Counted from the first letter of the stretch, positions 15,699-23,715 are shown. The stretch: DNA of 64,000 nucleotides from Nitratidesulfovibrio termitidis HI1 (GCF_000504305.1 NZ_KI632512.1:1920250-1984249), one strand, 5' to 3'. Numbers and translations are program-made. Notes: generated by a model not told the origin, from the letters alone.

Positions 15699-16309
15699 GC
15701 CTCCTGTCTCTTCATGTTCATGCCGTCGATGATGGTGTTGCATTCCGCCGCTATCCGTTCCCGCACGCTCCGCTCGCCCAGGTCGCCCTCCACGAACAGC
15801 CGCACCAGGCGGCACAGGGCGGCCCGCTCGGCCTCGTGGGGCATGGCCCGCGTGATGGGCGGGAACGGGGTCACGCGCTGTTCAATTCCTTCCCGGGTCA
15901 CGCCGTACAGCCGGGTGTTGCCGCGCTTGCCCCGCTCGGCCACCAGTCCCTCGGCCGCCAGCCACGCCACGTACCGCTGCACCCCGCGCAGGTTCACGCG
16001 GGTCACGTGGGCAACGTGCGTGCAGTCCCAGCCCGGCCGTTCCGTCCGTATGATGCGCCACATGCGGTTGTACGTTTCGCCCCCGCGCTCCGGTTCGCCC
16101 CGGCCGGTCCAGCGCAGCCACCCGCGCCCCAGGCGCTCCAGTTCGCCGCGCGCCACAAGCTCGGTAATCTGCTTGCGCACCCGGTCCTTCTCCTCCTGCG
16201 TGCGGCACCCCATGGCCTCGTAGACCAGGGCGTTGCTGATTTCCTGGCTCCCGCTGGCCGCCAGGCTGCGCACCGCCAGGCGAATCTGGTCTGCGGTTCC
16301 CGTGCGCAT
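15695..16309 (-). CDS. Early phage protein with winged-helix-like segments (204 aa)
   Basis: It starts at 16309, overlapping the MuB stop by one base. Residues 1-75 (QIRLAVRSLAASGSQEISNA, then ELVARGELERLGRGWLRW) and about 85-140 (LRGVQRYVAWLAAEGLVAER) each look like a winged-helix unit with a wing hairpin. This suggests a DNA-binding regulator of the early region. No specific family is recognised. Confidence 0.65.
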   Translation of the reverse strand: MRTGTADQIRLAVRSLAASGSQEISNALVYEAMGCRTQEEKDRVRKQITELVARGELERLGRGWLRWTGRGEPERGGETYNRMWRIIRTERPGWDCTHVAHVTRVNLRGVQRYVAWLAAEGLVAERGKRGNTRLYGVTREGIEQRVTPFPPITRAMPHEAERAALCRLVRLFVEGDLGERSVRERIAAECNTIIDGMNMKRQEA

Positions 16310-17022
16310 CACTGCCTCCCGGTCGGGGTGCCCATGCCCAGGGCGGCCCGGCACATGGCCAGGTCCACGTCACTGGTCCCGGCGGCGCGGGCCGTCCCCT
16401 CAATGGACAGCACCGCGTTGTGTACCCGCCGGAAGTTCCCCCGTGTCGCCGTATGCACATGGGCTGCGGCCTCCGGCGTCAGCCGCAGGTCCGCCGTCTG
16501 CGCGGCGTACAGCAGGATGTCCTGCCGCGAGATGCTGTCGAAGTGCACCCGCAGGGCCGCCGGAATGCGGTCGTTGATGCGCGTCCGCGCGTTGACCCGC
16601 GTTGGCAGGCCCATCTCGCCGATCAACACCACGGGCGAACCCGTCACGTCGTGAATGTCCCGCAGGTCTTCCAGCCGCCGGATGTCCAGCCGGTCCGCCT
16701 CGTCCACAAAGATGGGCGCAGGGGCTTCGTCCAGCCGCCGCAGCACCGTCTGCTTGCAGCGGTAGCTTCCGTGCGGACGGCTGCCGTCCACCTCGAAGCA
16801 CAGTTCCTGGAGAAATGCGTGCTGGCTCATCTGCTCCATGGCGCGCAGGTAGACGCCGCCGAACTCCGAAAACAGCATGCGCGCCGCCACGGTCTTGCCG
16901 GTGCCCGCCTCGCCGTAGGTCATGACCATGGCGGGGTAGCCCCGCCCGGCCCCGCAGGCGCTGCCCACGGCTGTGCGTAGCGCCTGCACGTTGTTGGTTT
17001 CCACGAATACGTCGCGCCTCAT
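16309..17022 (-). CDS. muB: MuB-like AAA+ target-selection ATPase (237 aa)
   Basis: Walker A GEAGTGKT is at residues 37-44 and Walker B PIFVDEAD at 103-110, with an arginine-rich sensor region after that. The protein is shorter than Mu B (312 residues), lacking an N-terminal DNA-binding extension, as in several Mu-like phages. It overlaps the transposase stop by four bases (ATGA). It should load on target DNA and deliver it to the transposase. Confidence 0.85.
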   Translation of the reverse strand: MRRDVFVETNNVQALRTAVGSACGAGRGYPAMVMTYGEAGTGKTVAARMLFSEFGGVYLRAMEQMSQHAFLQELCFEVDGSRPHGSYRCKQTVLRRLDEAPAPIFVDEADRLDIRRLEDLRDIHDVTGSPVVLIGEMGLPTRVNARTRINDRIPAALRVHFDSISRQDILLYAAQTADLRLTPEAAAHVHTATRGNFRRVHNAVLSIEGTARAAGTSDVDLAMCRAALGMGTPTGRQ

Positions 17023-19211
17023 GCCTGTGCCTCCATGGTGTGAGAGTGGTCGTTTGCGTAGATGGCGCGCAGTTGCGCATAGCGCCGCTCCAGCGGCGGG
17101 TACTCGGCCGACGCCTCGAAATCGGCCATGAACCGGGCGTCCTCCGGCGTCAGGCGCTTGCCCTCGCCCACGGACACCTCGAACAGAAATTCGTACTTCT
17201 CCCGCGCATTGGCGAAGAACGCCGGGGCCTCGTATTCGGGCCGGGCCGCCTGGCGCGCCGTCAGGTCTTCCAGCGCCGCCCGCAGTTCCTGCGCCTCGGC
17301 CTCGCTCATGTCGGGGGTGGGGTGGGCTTCCGGCAGCATGCGCCGGTCCTGTGCGGCGGGCATGGCCCCGCGTGCGGGCACCACGGTCAGGGGGGTGCGG
17401 CGCTCCTGCGCGGGCTGCATCCACGGCAGGCCGCCCAGCGCCTCGGCGGCCCTGCCGTCCAGTTCCCGCGCCAGTCGCACCGTGTCGCGCTTCATCTGGC
17501 GCAACCGCTTGTTGGCGTCGGCCACGCTGTCCATGTCCAACTTGTCGCCGAAGTGCTTGGCCAGCGGGTTCAGGCTGGCCACGGGCCGGGCCGTGGCGAT
17601 GTAGCGCCCGTCGTCGTACAGCCGCACCTCCGAAAGGTCCGACCACGCGAACATGGCCGTCAGCCGCTTGTTGACGCCGTACAGCGCGTCCGACTCGAAC
17701 TCGACGCCCGCGATGGTGATGCGGCAGCGCCGGGGGGTGACCTCCCGCCGCCACAGGAAATGCCGGTCAAGGTCGGCCTGTTGCGCCTCGCTGAACCCCG
17801 GCCCGCGCCCCTCGTCGAACACCTCGCGGATGCTCCGGCCAGGCCGCGTGGGGTGCTCGCGCTGGGCGTGCCATTCCACGTACAGGGCAAGAATGCGGCC
17901 CACGTCGTCCACGGTGGGCACCCATTCGTTGTGGCGGGCCTTGTGCCACCGCTCGTTGCGGTGCAGGTGCGCGGGCTTGTCGTCTATGCAGCGCCCCCGG
18001 TAGCTCGGCAGGATGCGGGCGCACTCCTCGTTGAACGATCCCCAGAACCGCTCAATCACCTTGGTGCGGCCCTGGTAGGGCAGCGAATGCACCACGTCGA
18101 TGCCCAGCCGCACGTACAGCCCGTCCAGTTCCGCAAGGTCGCTGCGCTCCGAAAAAAACTTGTTTTTGAACGCCTTGCCGTTGTCCAGATAGACCACCTG
18201 CGGGCACTTCCCCAGGTTCAGGATGCTCATGCGCAGCGCGGCGGAAACGGCCACGGTGTTCTCGGTGGGCATGATCTCCCAGCCCACCGGCATGCGGCTT
18301 GCCCAGTCCTGCCAGCCGATCAGGGTCATGCGGCAAGGCTTGCCCGTTTCCGGGTGCAGCACGTCGAAGTTCAGCACGTGCCCGTCGGCGAACAGCACGT
18401 CGCCCACGCGCAGAATGCGGTCGTCACGGTTCAGGTACGCCCCCACCTTGTCGGCCAGCGCCTTTTCCCCGTCGCGTCGCAGCACCACCAGGTCGTGGTG
18501 GTAGCTGTCGAACCGCTCGAAGAACCGCCGCACCGACGCATAGCTGGGCACGTCCAGCCCCTGCCGTTGCAGCACCAGTTCCATGGCCCGGTAGGCCAGC
18601 GTCATGGATGGCCGGTTGGGCGTCAGGTACGCCGCCAAAAACGCCGCCTCCGCGTCCGGGCCTATCTGCCCCAGCCCCTTCTTGCGCCCGTTGGCCCACC
18701 CGCCGCGCTTGTCGGCCAGAACCTCCATGTCCTCGCCCGCCTCGCGCAGGGCCTTGTCCCAGCGGTACAGGGTGGGGCGGCTCACCTCGCCCGCTGCCTC
18801 CATCACCTCGCGCGGTAGCAGCGTGCCGCTGCGGTAGGCCGCCAGAAACGCCTCAGTCGCGCCCTTGCCGCTCATCCCGCGCGCCTTCTGGCGCACAATG
18901 GTGGCCCGCCACTCGGCAACAACCCGGTACCGGGCGCGCGCCACGCGCCATGCCCAGTCCGGCACCACCACGTCGCTCACCCGCGCCACGGGCGGCGCAG
19001 CGGCCTCCGCCTGCCGGGCCAGCGCCACGGTCAGCGCCGCCCGCGTGGGCTCCGGCATCGACGCCACCAGCCACTCGTGCCCGCCGCCACGGCCCGCACG
19101 GGGCCGTGATGCCCACCCCTCGCGCTCGGCGCGCATTTGTATTGCGCGATCTGTGCGAGAGAGGAGTTGGGCCAACTCCTGTGCTGTGAATGTCTCTTTC
19201 AGTGCTGCCAT
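17019..19211 (-). CDS. muA: MuA-type DDE transposase (730 aa)
   Basis: The N-terminal 60 residues form a Mu-type DNA-binding domain (FTAQELAQLLSRTDRAIQMR). HTH domains follow to about residue 235. The RNase H-fold core carries Asp276 (FADGH), Asp343 (YLDNG) and Glu387 (KVIERFW), consistent with the DDE triad. The Mu-transposase C-terminal domain starts near residue 500 (YGVNKRLTAMFAW). The length is close to the 663 residues of Mu A. An AAGGAAC ribosome site precedes the ATG. Inverted repeats sit just upstream. Confidence 0.92.
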   Translation of the reverse strand: MAALKETFTAQELAQLLSRTDRAIQMRAEREGWASRPRAGRGGGHEWLVASMPEPTRAALTVALARQAEAAAPPVARVSDVVVPDWAWRVARARYRVVAEWRATIVRQKARGMSGKGATEAFLAAYRSGTLLPREVMEAAGEVSRPTLYRWDKALREAGEDMEVLADKRGGWANGRKKGLGQIGPDAEAAFLAAYLTPNRPSMTLAYRAMELVLQRQGLDVPSYASVRRFFERFDSYHHDLVVLRRDGEKALADKVGAYLNRDDRILRVGDVLFADGHVLNFDVLHPETGKPCRMTLIGWQDWASRMPVGWEIMPTENTVAVSAALRMSILNLGKCPQVVYLDNGKAFKNKFFSERSDLAELDGLYVRLGIDVVHSLPYQGRTKVIERFWGSFNEECARILPSYRGRCIDDKPAHLHRNERWHKARHNEWVPTVDDVGRILALYVEWHAQREHPTRPGRSIREVFDEGRGPGFSEAQQADLDRHFLWRREVTPRRCRITIAGVEFESDALYGVNKRLTAMFAWSDLSEVRLYDDGRYIATARPVASLNPLAKHFGDKLDMDSVADANKRLRQMKRDTVRLARELDGRAAEALGGLPWMQPAQERRTPLTVVPARGAMPAAQDRRMLPEAHPTPDMSEAEAQELRAALEDLTARQAARPEYEAPAFFANAREKYEFLFEVSVGEGKRLTPEDARFMADFEASAEYPPLERRYAQLRAIYANDHSHTMEAQA

Positions 19212-19234
19212 GTTCCTTGCCGCCGTTGCGATGG

Positions 19235-19308
19235 TCCGGCTCCTTGGATATGTCTTGGCCTATCCACAAACCCTGCGGGCCAATCCCGCACAAACCCAAG
19301 GAGCCGGA
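19235..19308. promoter_or_regulatory. Nested inverted repeats between transposase and a divergent small gene
   Basis: A perfect 13-bp inverted repeat (TCCGGCTCCTTGG at 19235-19247, complement at 19296-19308) encloses a second perfect one (TGCGGG at 19274-19279 and CCCGCA at 19285-19290, 5-base gap). The right arm also supplies the ribosome site of the plus-strand gene. The pair looks like an operator or looping site controlling the transposase gene. Confidence 0.55.
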
Positions 19309-19311
19309 ACA

Positions 19312-19506
19312 ATGTACAAATTCCAGAATGCCTTGATCCTCGAAAAGGGAACCCAAGTCTTTCTTGAAGCCCTCCGACAGCCGAACGCAGGGATTTTCTT
19401 TTCAGCCAAGGCTGGTCCCAAGGCGTCCGCACAAGCTCTCGCCGAAGCCTACGTGGAATTTATTAGGGCGATCAGCCAAGAGATGGCAGAGAAACCCAGG
19501 GAATAG
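19312..19506 (+). CDS. Small protein divergent from the transposase (64 aa)
   Basis: The ATG at 19312 is preceded by CCAAGGAGCC, a strong ribosome site. The product is a soluble helical protein (MYKFQNALILEKGTQVFLEA at the start). Its end overlaps the end of the leftward 77-residue gene by 35 bases. It is the only rightward gene inside the early operon, so its transcript would be antisense to early RNA. It may be prophage-expressed. No family is recognised. Confidence 0.55.
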   Translation: MYKFQNALILEKGTQVFLEALRQPNAGIFFSAKAGPKASAQALAEAYVEFIRAISQEMAEKPRE

Positions 19507-19705
19507 CTGTTGTTGCCGTAAGCTCGACTCTCGCGCCGAGCGGCAGTGACAACCTGTTGAGCGACGAGGCCGCCGCCAGTGCGGCCTCGTCCCACGGGAC
19601 GCCTTGCAGCAGTTCATCCAGCTTCTGCGAAAGCTCTCGCACCCGCTGCGGCTTCGATGTTTCCTTCGCCTTTTCACTCACCTGCTGTTGTTTCTTCTCG
19701 CTCAT
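19472..19705 (-). CDS. Small early phage protein (77 aa)
   Basis: It starts at 19705, sharing one base with the stop of the HTH gene. The N-terminal 40 residues are a charged helix (MSEKKQQQVSEKAKETSKPQ). The C-terminal half is hydrophobic with a LPLGARVELTATT strand pattern. The function is unknown. Tight coupling to the upstream regulators supports translation. Confidence 0.55.
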   Translation of the reverse strand: MSEKKQQQVSEKAKETSKPQRVRELSQKLDELLQGVPWDEAALAAASSLNRLSLPLGARVELTATTAIPWVSLPSLG

Positions 19706-19980
19706 CACGCCACCTCTCGTTGCGTTGCGTCCGGCCCCTTCGCGCATACCTTCGCGGGGTCGAACAGGTACTTCTCCGGCACGCCCACGTCGCGCAGCGC
19801 CTGCAACACCCTTGGGCTGTGCAGCCTGCCATTCACCGTGTTGGAAACGGCCTGGTTGCAAACGCCTATCTGTTCGGCCAGCGCCGTCATGGTCAGGCTG
19901 CGCCGCTCCAGTTCCTCGCGGATGCGGAAACGCACCTGCGCCCGTGCCGCACCGCACTTCCGCCGCATCTCAACACTCAT
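19705..19980 (-). CDS. Cro/Ner-like HTH regulator (91 aa)
   Basis: Residues 28-65 form a helix-turn-helix of the Cro/CI type (LTMTALAEQIGVCNQAVSNT). Its position as the second early gene before the transposase matches the Ner position in Mu, which limits early transcription. It overlaps the upstream gene by four bases (ATGA). It presumably acts on the operator region at 20433-20749 or the dyads at 19235-19308. Confidence 0.75.
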   Translation of the reverse strand: MSVEMRRKCGAARAQVRFRIREELERRSLTMTALAEQIGVCNQAVSNTVNGRLHSPRVLQALRDVGVPEKYLFDPAKVCAKGPDATQREVA

Positions 19981-20405
19981 ATGTCGTCCTCCAACTGCCT
20001 CTTGCGCTTGCGGGCCGCCCGCTCTTCCAGGCATGCCCGGCCATAGTCCCGCAGCCGTCTGTCCTCTTCCGTCATCACGTCCAGCCCCATGGTGCGCAGC
20101 AGCACCCGCAGCGCCCCCGCGTCGCCGGTCGCCCGGCAAAACGCCACCACCGCCAGCAACGACGGGGTGTGGTCCCGGTCACTGGGCGACAGCCACTTGT
20201 CCAACGTGTCCTTGCTGATGGCCTTGGTGTTGCCAGCGGTCAGCCGAATCCCGGCGCTTGCCGCAATCTGGTTGATGCGGTCCACCAAACGCTTGCGTCC
20301 GTCCTCGTCCTGACCGGCGGCAACGTTCATGGCCGCGCGCACGGCGGGCACAAGGCCCGCCAGCGCACTGTCGTTGCTGCCATCAAAGAGGGAGAATTGC
20401 CGCAT
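19977..20405 (-). CDS. First early-operon protein, CII-like regulator (142 aa)
   Basis: The ATG at 20405 is chosen; a TTG at 20444 would add 13 residues but has no ribosome site. The middle part (ISKDTLDKWLSPSDRDHTPS, then LLAVVAFCRATGDAGAL) resembles phage CII-type (CP76) regulators with a Cro-like fold. The end is very basic (AARKRKRQ). It is the first gene after the early promoter and likely acts in the lysis/lysogeny decision. Confidence 0.65.
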   Translation of the reverse strand: MRQFSLFDGSNDSALAGLVPAVRAAMNVAAGQDEDGRKRLVDRINQIAASAGIRLTAGNTKAISKDTLDKWLSPSDRDHTPSLLAVVAFCRATGDAGALRVLLRTMGLDVMTEEDRRLRDYGRACLEERAARKRKRQLEDDI

Positions 20406-20432
20406 GTCGTTCGCCGTCCGCTGGGGTGGTGG

Positions 20433-20749
20433 GCTAACGTCCAATCACTATCTGCTCATGGACGTTGACCCTTGGTTGCGGGCGGTTTAGGTAGGGTCAG
20501 CGATAATCTTTCCTAGCGCCCGCAAGTCCGTTTTATAGACTTTAGCTAGGCACGGCAAGCCAAAAAGTACTTCGCAGTTTGGTTTTTGCGATATTTTGGC
20601 TAACTCGACGTGTTATATAGCTATTTTAGCTATGGCGGACTTCGGAGTTAGCTTCGGAGTTCTCAATGGACAACGCGAAATTGTTTGAAGAGAAGTTAGC
20701 CAGAATTTTTGCTGCTACCCAAGCTAAAGGGGATACGGCGTTAGCTAAC
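20433..20749. promoter_or_regulatory. CI operator array: repeated GTTAGC/TTAGCTA sites
   Basis: Related sites occur at 20433 (GCTAAC), 20542 (TTAGCTA), 20598 (GGCTAAC), 20618 (TAGCTA), 20626 (TTAGCTA), 20647 (GTTAGC), 20695 (GTTAGC), 20722 (AGCTAA) and 20740 (palindrome GTTAGCTAAC). They cover the divergent region and the start of the repressor gene. Such an array fits cooperative repressor binding, as at the Mu early operators. Which protein binds is inferred. Confidence 0.7.
20531..20558 (-). promoter_or_regulatory. Candidate early promoter (leftward)
   Basis: Read on the minus strand, TTGCCG (20558-20553) and TATAAA (20536-20531) are separated by 16 bases. A TTAGCTA operator site lies in the spacer, so repressor binding would block RNA polymerase. 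It would drive the early genes from 20405 leftward. Confidence 0.55.
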
Positions 20750-21427
20750 ATTCTTGGGATAAAGCCACCGTCCGTCGCTGCTGCAAAAAAACGCCAGCAG
20801 ATACCCACCGGATGGGTTGAAACCATTGCGGAAAAGTTCAATGTTTCAGCAGACTGGCTGTTCTTCGGGCGCGGGCCAATGCACCTTGGGGAGCCATCCG
20901 GCCAGACAACGCTCCCCGGCTCGGAGGTCGCGCGCAGACTGCTGGCGTCCCGCCCGCAGCCCAATGCGCTCGATGCGCGCCCCCTGTTCGAGGACACGGA
21001 ACCCGACTGCGACATGGTGCTCGTCACCAAGGTAAAGGCGCGCCTCTCCGCTGGCGGCGGCAGCCTGGAGGTCAACGGGGAATCCGTGGGCCGCTATGCG
21101 TTCCGCTCCGACTGGCTGTGCCGCAAGGGCTCACCAGCCCACATGGTGCTCATGGATGTGGTCGGCGACTCCATGGCCCCCGACATCCAGGACGGGGACA
21201 TGGTGCTCATTGACCAAGGCAAGACGGACATCATCCCCGGCGCGATCTACGCCGTGGGCATTGATGAAGGCGTGTTCGTCAAACGGTTAAGCCTGCTGCC
21301 GGGCCGCCTGGTCATCTCCAGCGCCAACCCGGCCTACGCCCCCATAGAGGTTCACCGCGAAAGCCAGGACATGGAAAGCATCCGCGTCATTGGCCGCGTC
21401 CTCTGGTGGTGCCGCGAGGCGCACTAG
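20666..21427 (+). CDS. CI-type S24 prophage repressor (253 aa)
   Basis: The N-terminus is a CI-type HTH domain (residues 5-68, ending SADWLFFGRGP). The C-terminal half is an S24/LexA-like peptidase with Ser169 in VVGDSMAP and Lys206 in VFVKRLS. The sequence LSAGGG near residue 128 is a possible self-cleavage site. This suggests RecA-dependent induction, unlike Mu, whose repressor is not of this type. It is divergent from the early operon and carries operator sites within its own start. Confidence 0.88.
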   Translation: MDNAKLFEEKLARIFAATQAKGDTALANILGIKPPSVAAAKKRQQIPTGWVETIAEKFNVSADWLFFGRGPMHLGEPSGQTTLPGSEVARRLLASRPQPNALDARPLFEDTEPDCDMVLVTKVKARLSAGGGSLEVNGESVGRYAFRSDWLCRKGSPAHMVLMDVVGDSMAPDIQDGDMVLIDQGKTDIIPGAIYAVGIDEGVFVKRLSLLPGRLVISSANPAYAPIEVHRESQDMESIRVIGRVLWWCREAH

Positions 21428-21775
21428 CGCCGCATTTTTCAGGCTGTTTTTGTGTCGAATCAGACACGCAACACATGTGCGCCAGGCAACGCCGGAACGA
21501 ACGGGAAAAACGGAACCGCAGCGGGCAAGCGAGCCGCGAGAAATCTTACCTTGCATGAAAAAACCGGGCCGAAGTCCGCGATGAAATCTCATCTTGGAAT
21601 TCGACCCGGTTTTCGCGCGACAATCCGACGAAACCCGCACCAGTCCTGCTTTCGTCGCGCATTCGTCCTATTCGATCAAGGCGCTTCCTCGTGTCTCAAC
21701 TCTCCTGACCCCTAACAATGCCGGAACCTGCCCATTCCACTTCTCCCGGCCGCCCGCGCACAAGCAGGAGGCCCC
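21428..21775. other. Right boundary zone of the prophage and promoter region of the desulfidase gene
   Basis: No gene is seen. The zone has several CGAA/TTCG-centred motifs (21454, 21600, 21628, 21650, 21661, 21670), as expected for transposase-binding ends. It also has the dyad GTGTC-GAATCA-GACAC (21452-21467) and a nested palindrome at 21560-21613. The phage end and 5-bp target duplication should lie here but cannot be fixed without the other end. The last 60 bases hold an AGGAGG ribosome site for the host gene. Confidence 0.55.
21560..21613. repeat. Nested palindrome near the prophage end
   Basis: Arms 21560-21573 and 21600-21613 match at 13 of 14 positions (AAAACCGGG.CGAA). Inside is GATGA-AATC-TCATC (21580-21593). 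It could be the repressor terminator, a transposase-binding end structure, or both. Confidence 0.6.
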
Positions 21776-23131
21776 ATGGACATCGCCGCCTTTTTCGCCG
21801 CCGAAGTAAAGCCCGCGCTGGGCTGCACCGAACCGGGGGCCGTGGCCCTTGCCGCCGCCACCGCCGCGCGCCACCTGCCCGCCCCGCCGGAACGCATCCA
21901 CCTGCGCCTTTCGGCCAACATCTACAAGAACGGCCAGTCCGTGGGCATTCCCGGCGCGCAGGGCCTGCGCGGCAACATGCTGGCATCCGCGCTGGGCGCA
22001 CTGGCGGGCGATGCGGACATGGGCCTGCAAGCGCTGGCCGCCGTCACCGACGACGACGTGGCCGCCGCCCGCGCCCTGACCGAGCGTGGCGCGGTAACGC
22101 AGGAAATCGTGCAGGACGTGCCCACGGTGTACGCCGAGGCGGAACTGTACCGCCCCGGCCATCTGGTGGTGGCCGTGGTGGCCGGGCGGCACGACCGCGT
22201 GGCCGAGGTGCGCCACAACGGGCAGGTGGTCTACCGGGCGGAGGACACCCTGGGCGGCGACAGCCTGCCCCCGTACATGGCCGACCTGCAACGGGCCGCC
22301 TTTGACGACCTGTGGAACTGGGCCGACGGAATTGACGCCGACCTCACCCGAGACCTGCTGCGCGGCGCGGAGATGAATCTGGCCGTGGCCGAGCAGGGGC
22401 TGACCAGCCCGTGGGGCTTGGCCGTGGGACACACCTTGGGAATGGCTCTGCGCGGCGGAGATCGCCAGCATACCGGCGCGTCCGGCACCAACGCATCTGG
22501 TTCCTGCGTATCTGGCGACCGCGTATCTGACGCCTGCGGTCCGGACATCAGCGCCCGCGTGAAGGCCACCACGGCTGCCGCCGCCGACGTGCGCATGGCC
22601 GGGGCCAACCAGCCGGTCATGAGCAGCGCAGGTTCCGGCAACCACGGGCTTACCGCCATCATTCCTCCGGCGCTGGCCGCCCGCGCCTGGGGCCGCAGCG
22701 ATGCGGAACTGGCCCGCGCGCTGGCCCTGTCGCACCTGGTTACCGGCGCGGTAAAGGCCCGCACGGGCCGCCTTACCCCGCTGTGCGGCTGCGCCGTGGC
22801 CGCCGGGGCGGGCGCCGCCGCCGCGCTGGTGCGCCTTGCGGACGGCACGCCCGCGCAGGCCGAACAGGCAGTGGCGCTGGTGTTCTCGTCAGTCATGGGG
22901 ATGATCTGCGACGGGGCCAAGGGCGGCTGCGCCCTGAAGGTGGGCACCGCTGCGGCAGAAGCCTGGAGCGCCGCGCAACTGGCCCTGCACGGGCCGGGCA
23001 TGACCGGGGCCGAGGGCATTGTCTCCCCCGATTTCCGCGCCTCGCTGCGCTCGCTGGGCGAAGTGTCCAGCCTGGGCTTCGCCGCCGTGGACGTAGCCAT
23101 CATCCGCCTGCTGGAGCGCGGCGTGCAGTAG
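21776..23131 (+). CDS. L-cysteine desulfidase / UPF0597 family protein (451 aa)
   Basis: The family converts L-cysteine to pyruvate, ammonia and sulfide with a [4Fe-4S] cluster bound like that of serine dehydratase alpha subunits. Candidate cluster ligands are Cys17 (LGCTEPGA), the cysteines in LCGCAVAAG, and those in MICDGAKGGC. Residues about 226-265 are a low-complexity insertion with Ser, Gly and Cys and no counterpart I know. It is the first host gene beside the prophage, with an AGGAGG ribosome site. Confidence 0.85.
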   Translation: MDIAAFFAAEVKPALGCTEPGAVALAAATAARHLPAPPERIHLRLSANIYKNGQSVGIPGAQGLRGNMLASALGALAGDADMGLQALAAVTDDDVAAARALTERGAVTQEIVQDVPTVYAEAELYRPGHLVVAVVAGRHDRVAEVRHNGQVVYRAEDTLGGDSLPPYMADLQRAAFDDLWNWADGIDADLTRDLLRGAEMNLAVAEQGLTSPWGLAVGHTLGMALRGGDRQHTGASGTNASGSCVSGDRVSDACGPDISARVKATTAAAADVRMAGANQPVMSSAGSGNHGLTAIIPPALAARAWGRSDAELARALALSHLVTGAVKARTGRLTPLCGCAVAAGAGAAAALVRLADGTPAQAEQAVALVFSSVMGMICDGAKGGCALKVGTAAAEAWSAAQLALHGPGMTGAEGIVSPDFRASLRSLGEVSSLGFAAVDVAIIRLLERGVQ

Positions 23132-23164
23132 GCGGCGCATCGCCCCCGCGCTCTGGACATACTA

Positions 23165-23201
23165 CAAGAACGGCCCGCCGCATTGCGGCGGGCCGTTCTT
23201 G
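23165..23201. terminator. Strong bidirectional-looking terminator hairpin
   Basis: A perfect 17-bp stem (23165-23181 with 23185-23201) surrounds an ATT loop, and the arms end in AAGAA/TTCTT. It ends the desulfidase gene and lies between it and the leftward lipoprotein gene. Confidence 0.8.
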
Positions 23202-23259
23202 CGTCTGACCGTGACAGAGGATTGCAGCGGGGCGAGAAAAGCCCGCTCCGCACTCCACG

Positions 23260-23715
23260 TCATTCCGACCAGTGGACCGCTCTTTCCACCTTGATGATGC
23301 GGAGTTCCCCGGCCTCCTTCCCAAGAAACACGAGAAGCGACGTGCATTCCGGCTTGTCCCCTGCAAAATTCACGGGGACCACCATGACGGAATCGTTGAT
23401 GGCTACTGCCTTGTAAACGTGGATGGTTTCAAGCCATTCCTCATTGGGATCCTGAGAGTCCAGAAAATAGTCTGACCAGTAATTCCCCCTGTCCAGCTCG
23501 ACAAGGTTCCTGTGTACCGTATCTGCGTACACATACCGATATATTTCTCCATTCTTCAGCGGCTCGTTGCCAAGCAGTATTGCTTCTCGCATATACCACT
23601 GATAAAAATCGTAAACAAAATTTTCCGGACCGTCTGAAAACTTGCGCACATTGGCATGGCCAGATGCACATCCGCACATAAAGACAAGCATAAGCAGGTA
23701 TACGTATTTTTTCAT
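23260..23715 (-). CDS. DUF3828-like lipoprotein (151 aa)
   Basis: The ATG at 23715 gives a lipoprotein signal MKKYVYLLMLVFMCGCASG with a lipobox Cys at about residue 16. The mature part begins with an FVYDFYQWYM pattern and ends with a strand-rich region (VPVNFAG, then LRIIKV). This matches small DUF3828-type periplasmic proteins. It is a paralogue of the broken gene at 23798-24238. Its closeness to an RHS gene raises the possibility of an immunity role, which is speculative. Confidence 0.7.
   Translation of the reverse strand: MKKYVYLLMLVFMCGCASGHANVRKFSDGPENFVYDFYQWYMREAILLGNEPLKNGEIYRYVYADTVHRNLVELDRGNYWSDYFLDSQDPNEEWLETIHVYKAVAINDSVMVVPVNFAGDKPECTSLLVFLGKEAGELRIIKVERAVHWSE

Larger units (their letters stand above)
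1..21700. mobile_element. Transposable (Mu-type) prophage with podovirus-type virion genes, left part outside the window
   Basis: A continuous block of phage genes runs from the window edge to just before the host cysteine desulfidase gene at 21776. The repressor is at the right end and almost all lytic genes point left in the order expected for a Mu-like phage: early regulators, transposase A, ATPase B, Gam, GemA, Mor, lysis, terminase, head, tail. The MuA/MuB pair implies replication by transposition. The portal and tail-tube genes are of short-tailed phage type. The exact right boundary is not resolved; it should lie between 21428 and about 21715. The other end lies before position 1, so completeness cannot be judged. 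No gene in the visible block is clearly broken. Confidence 0.9.

Noticed and set aside
1-21700. Diversity-generating retroelement expected from BPP-1-like relatives
   Set aside because: No reverse transcriptase or template repeat is visible in the window. The tail-fibre region would lie to the left and cannot be judged.
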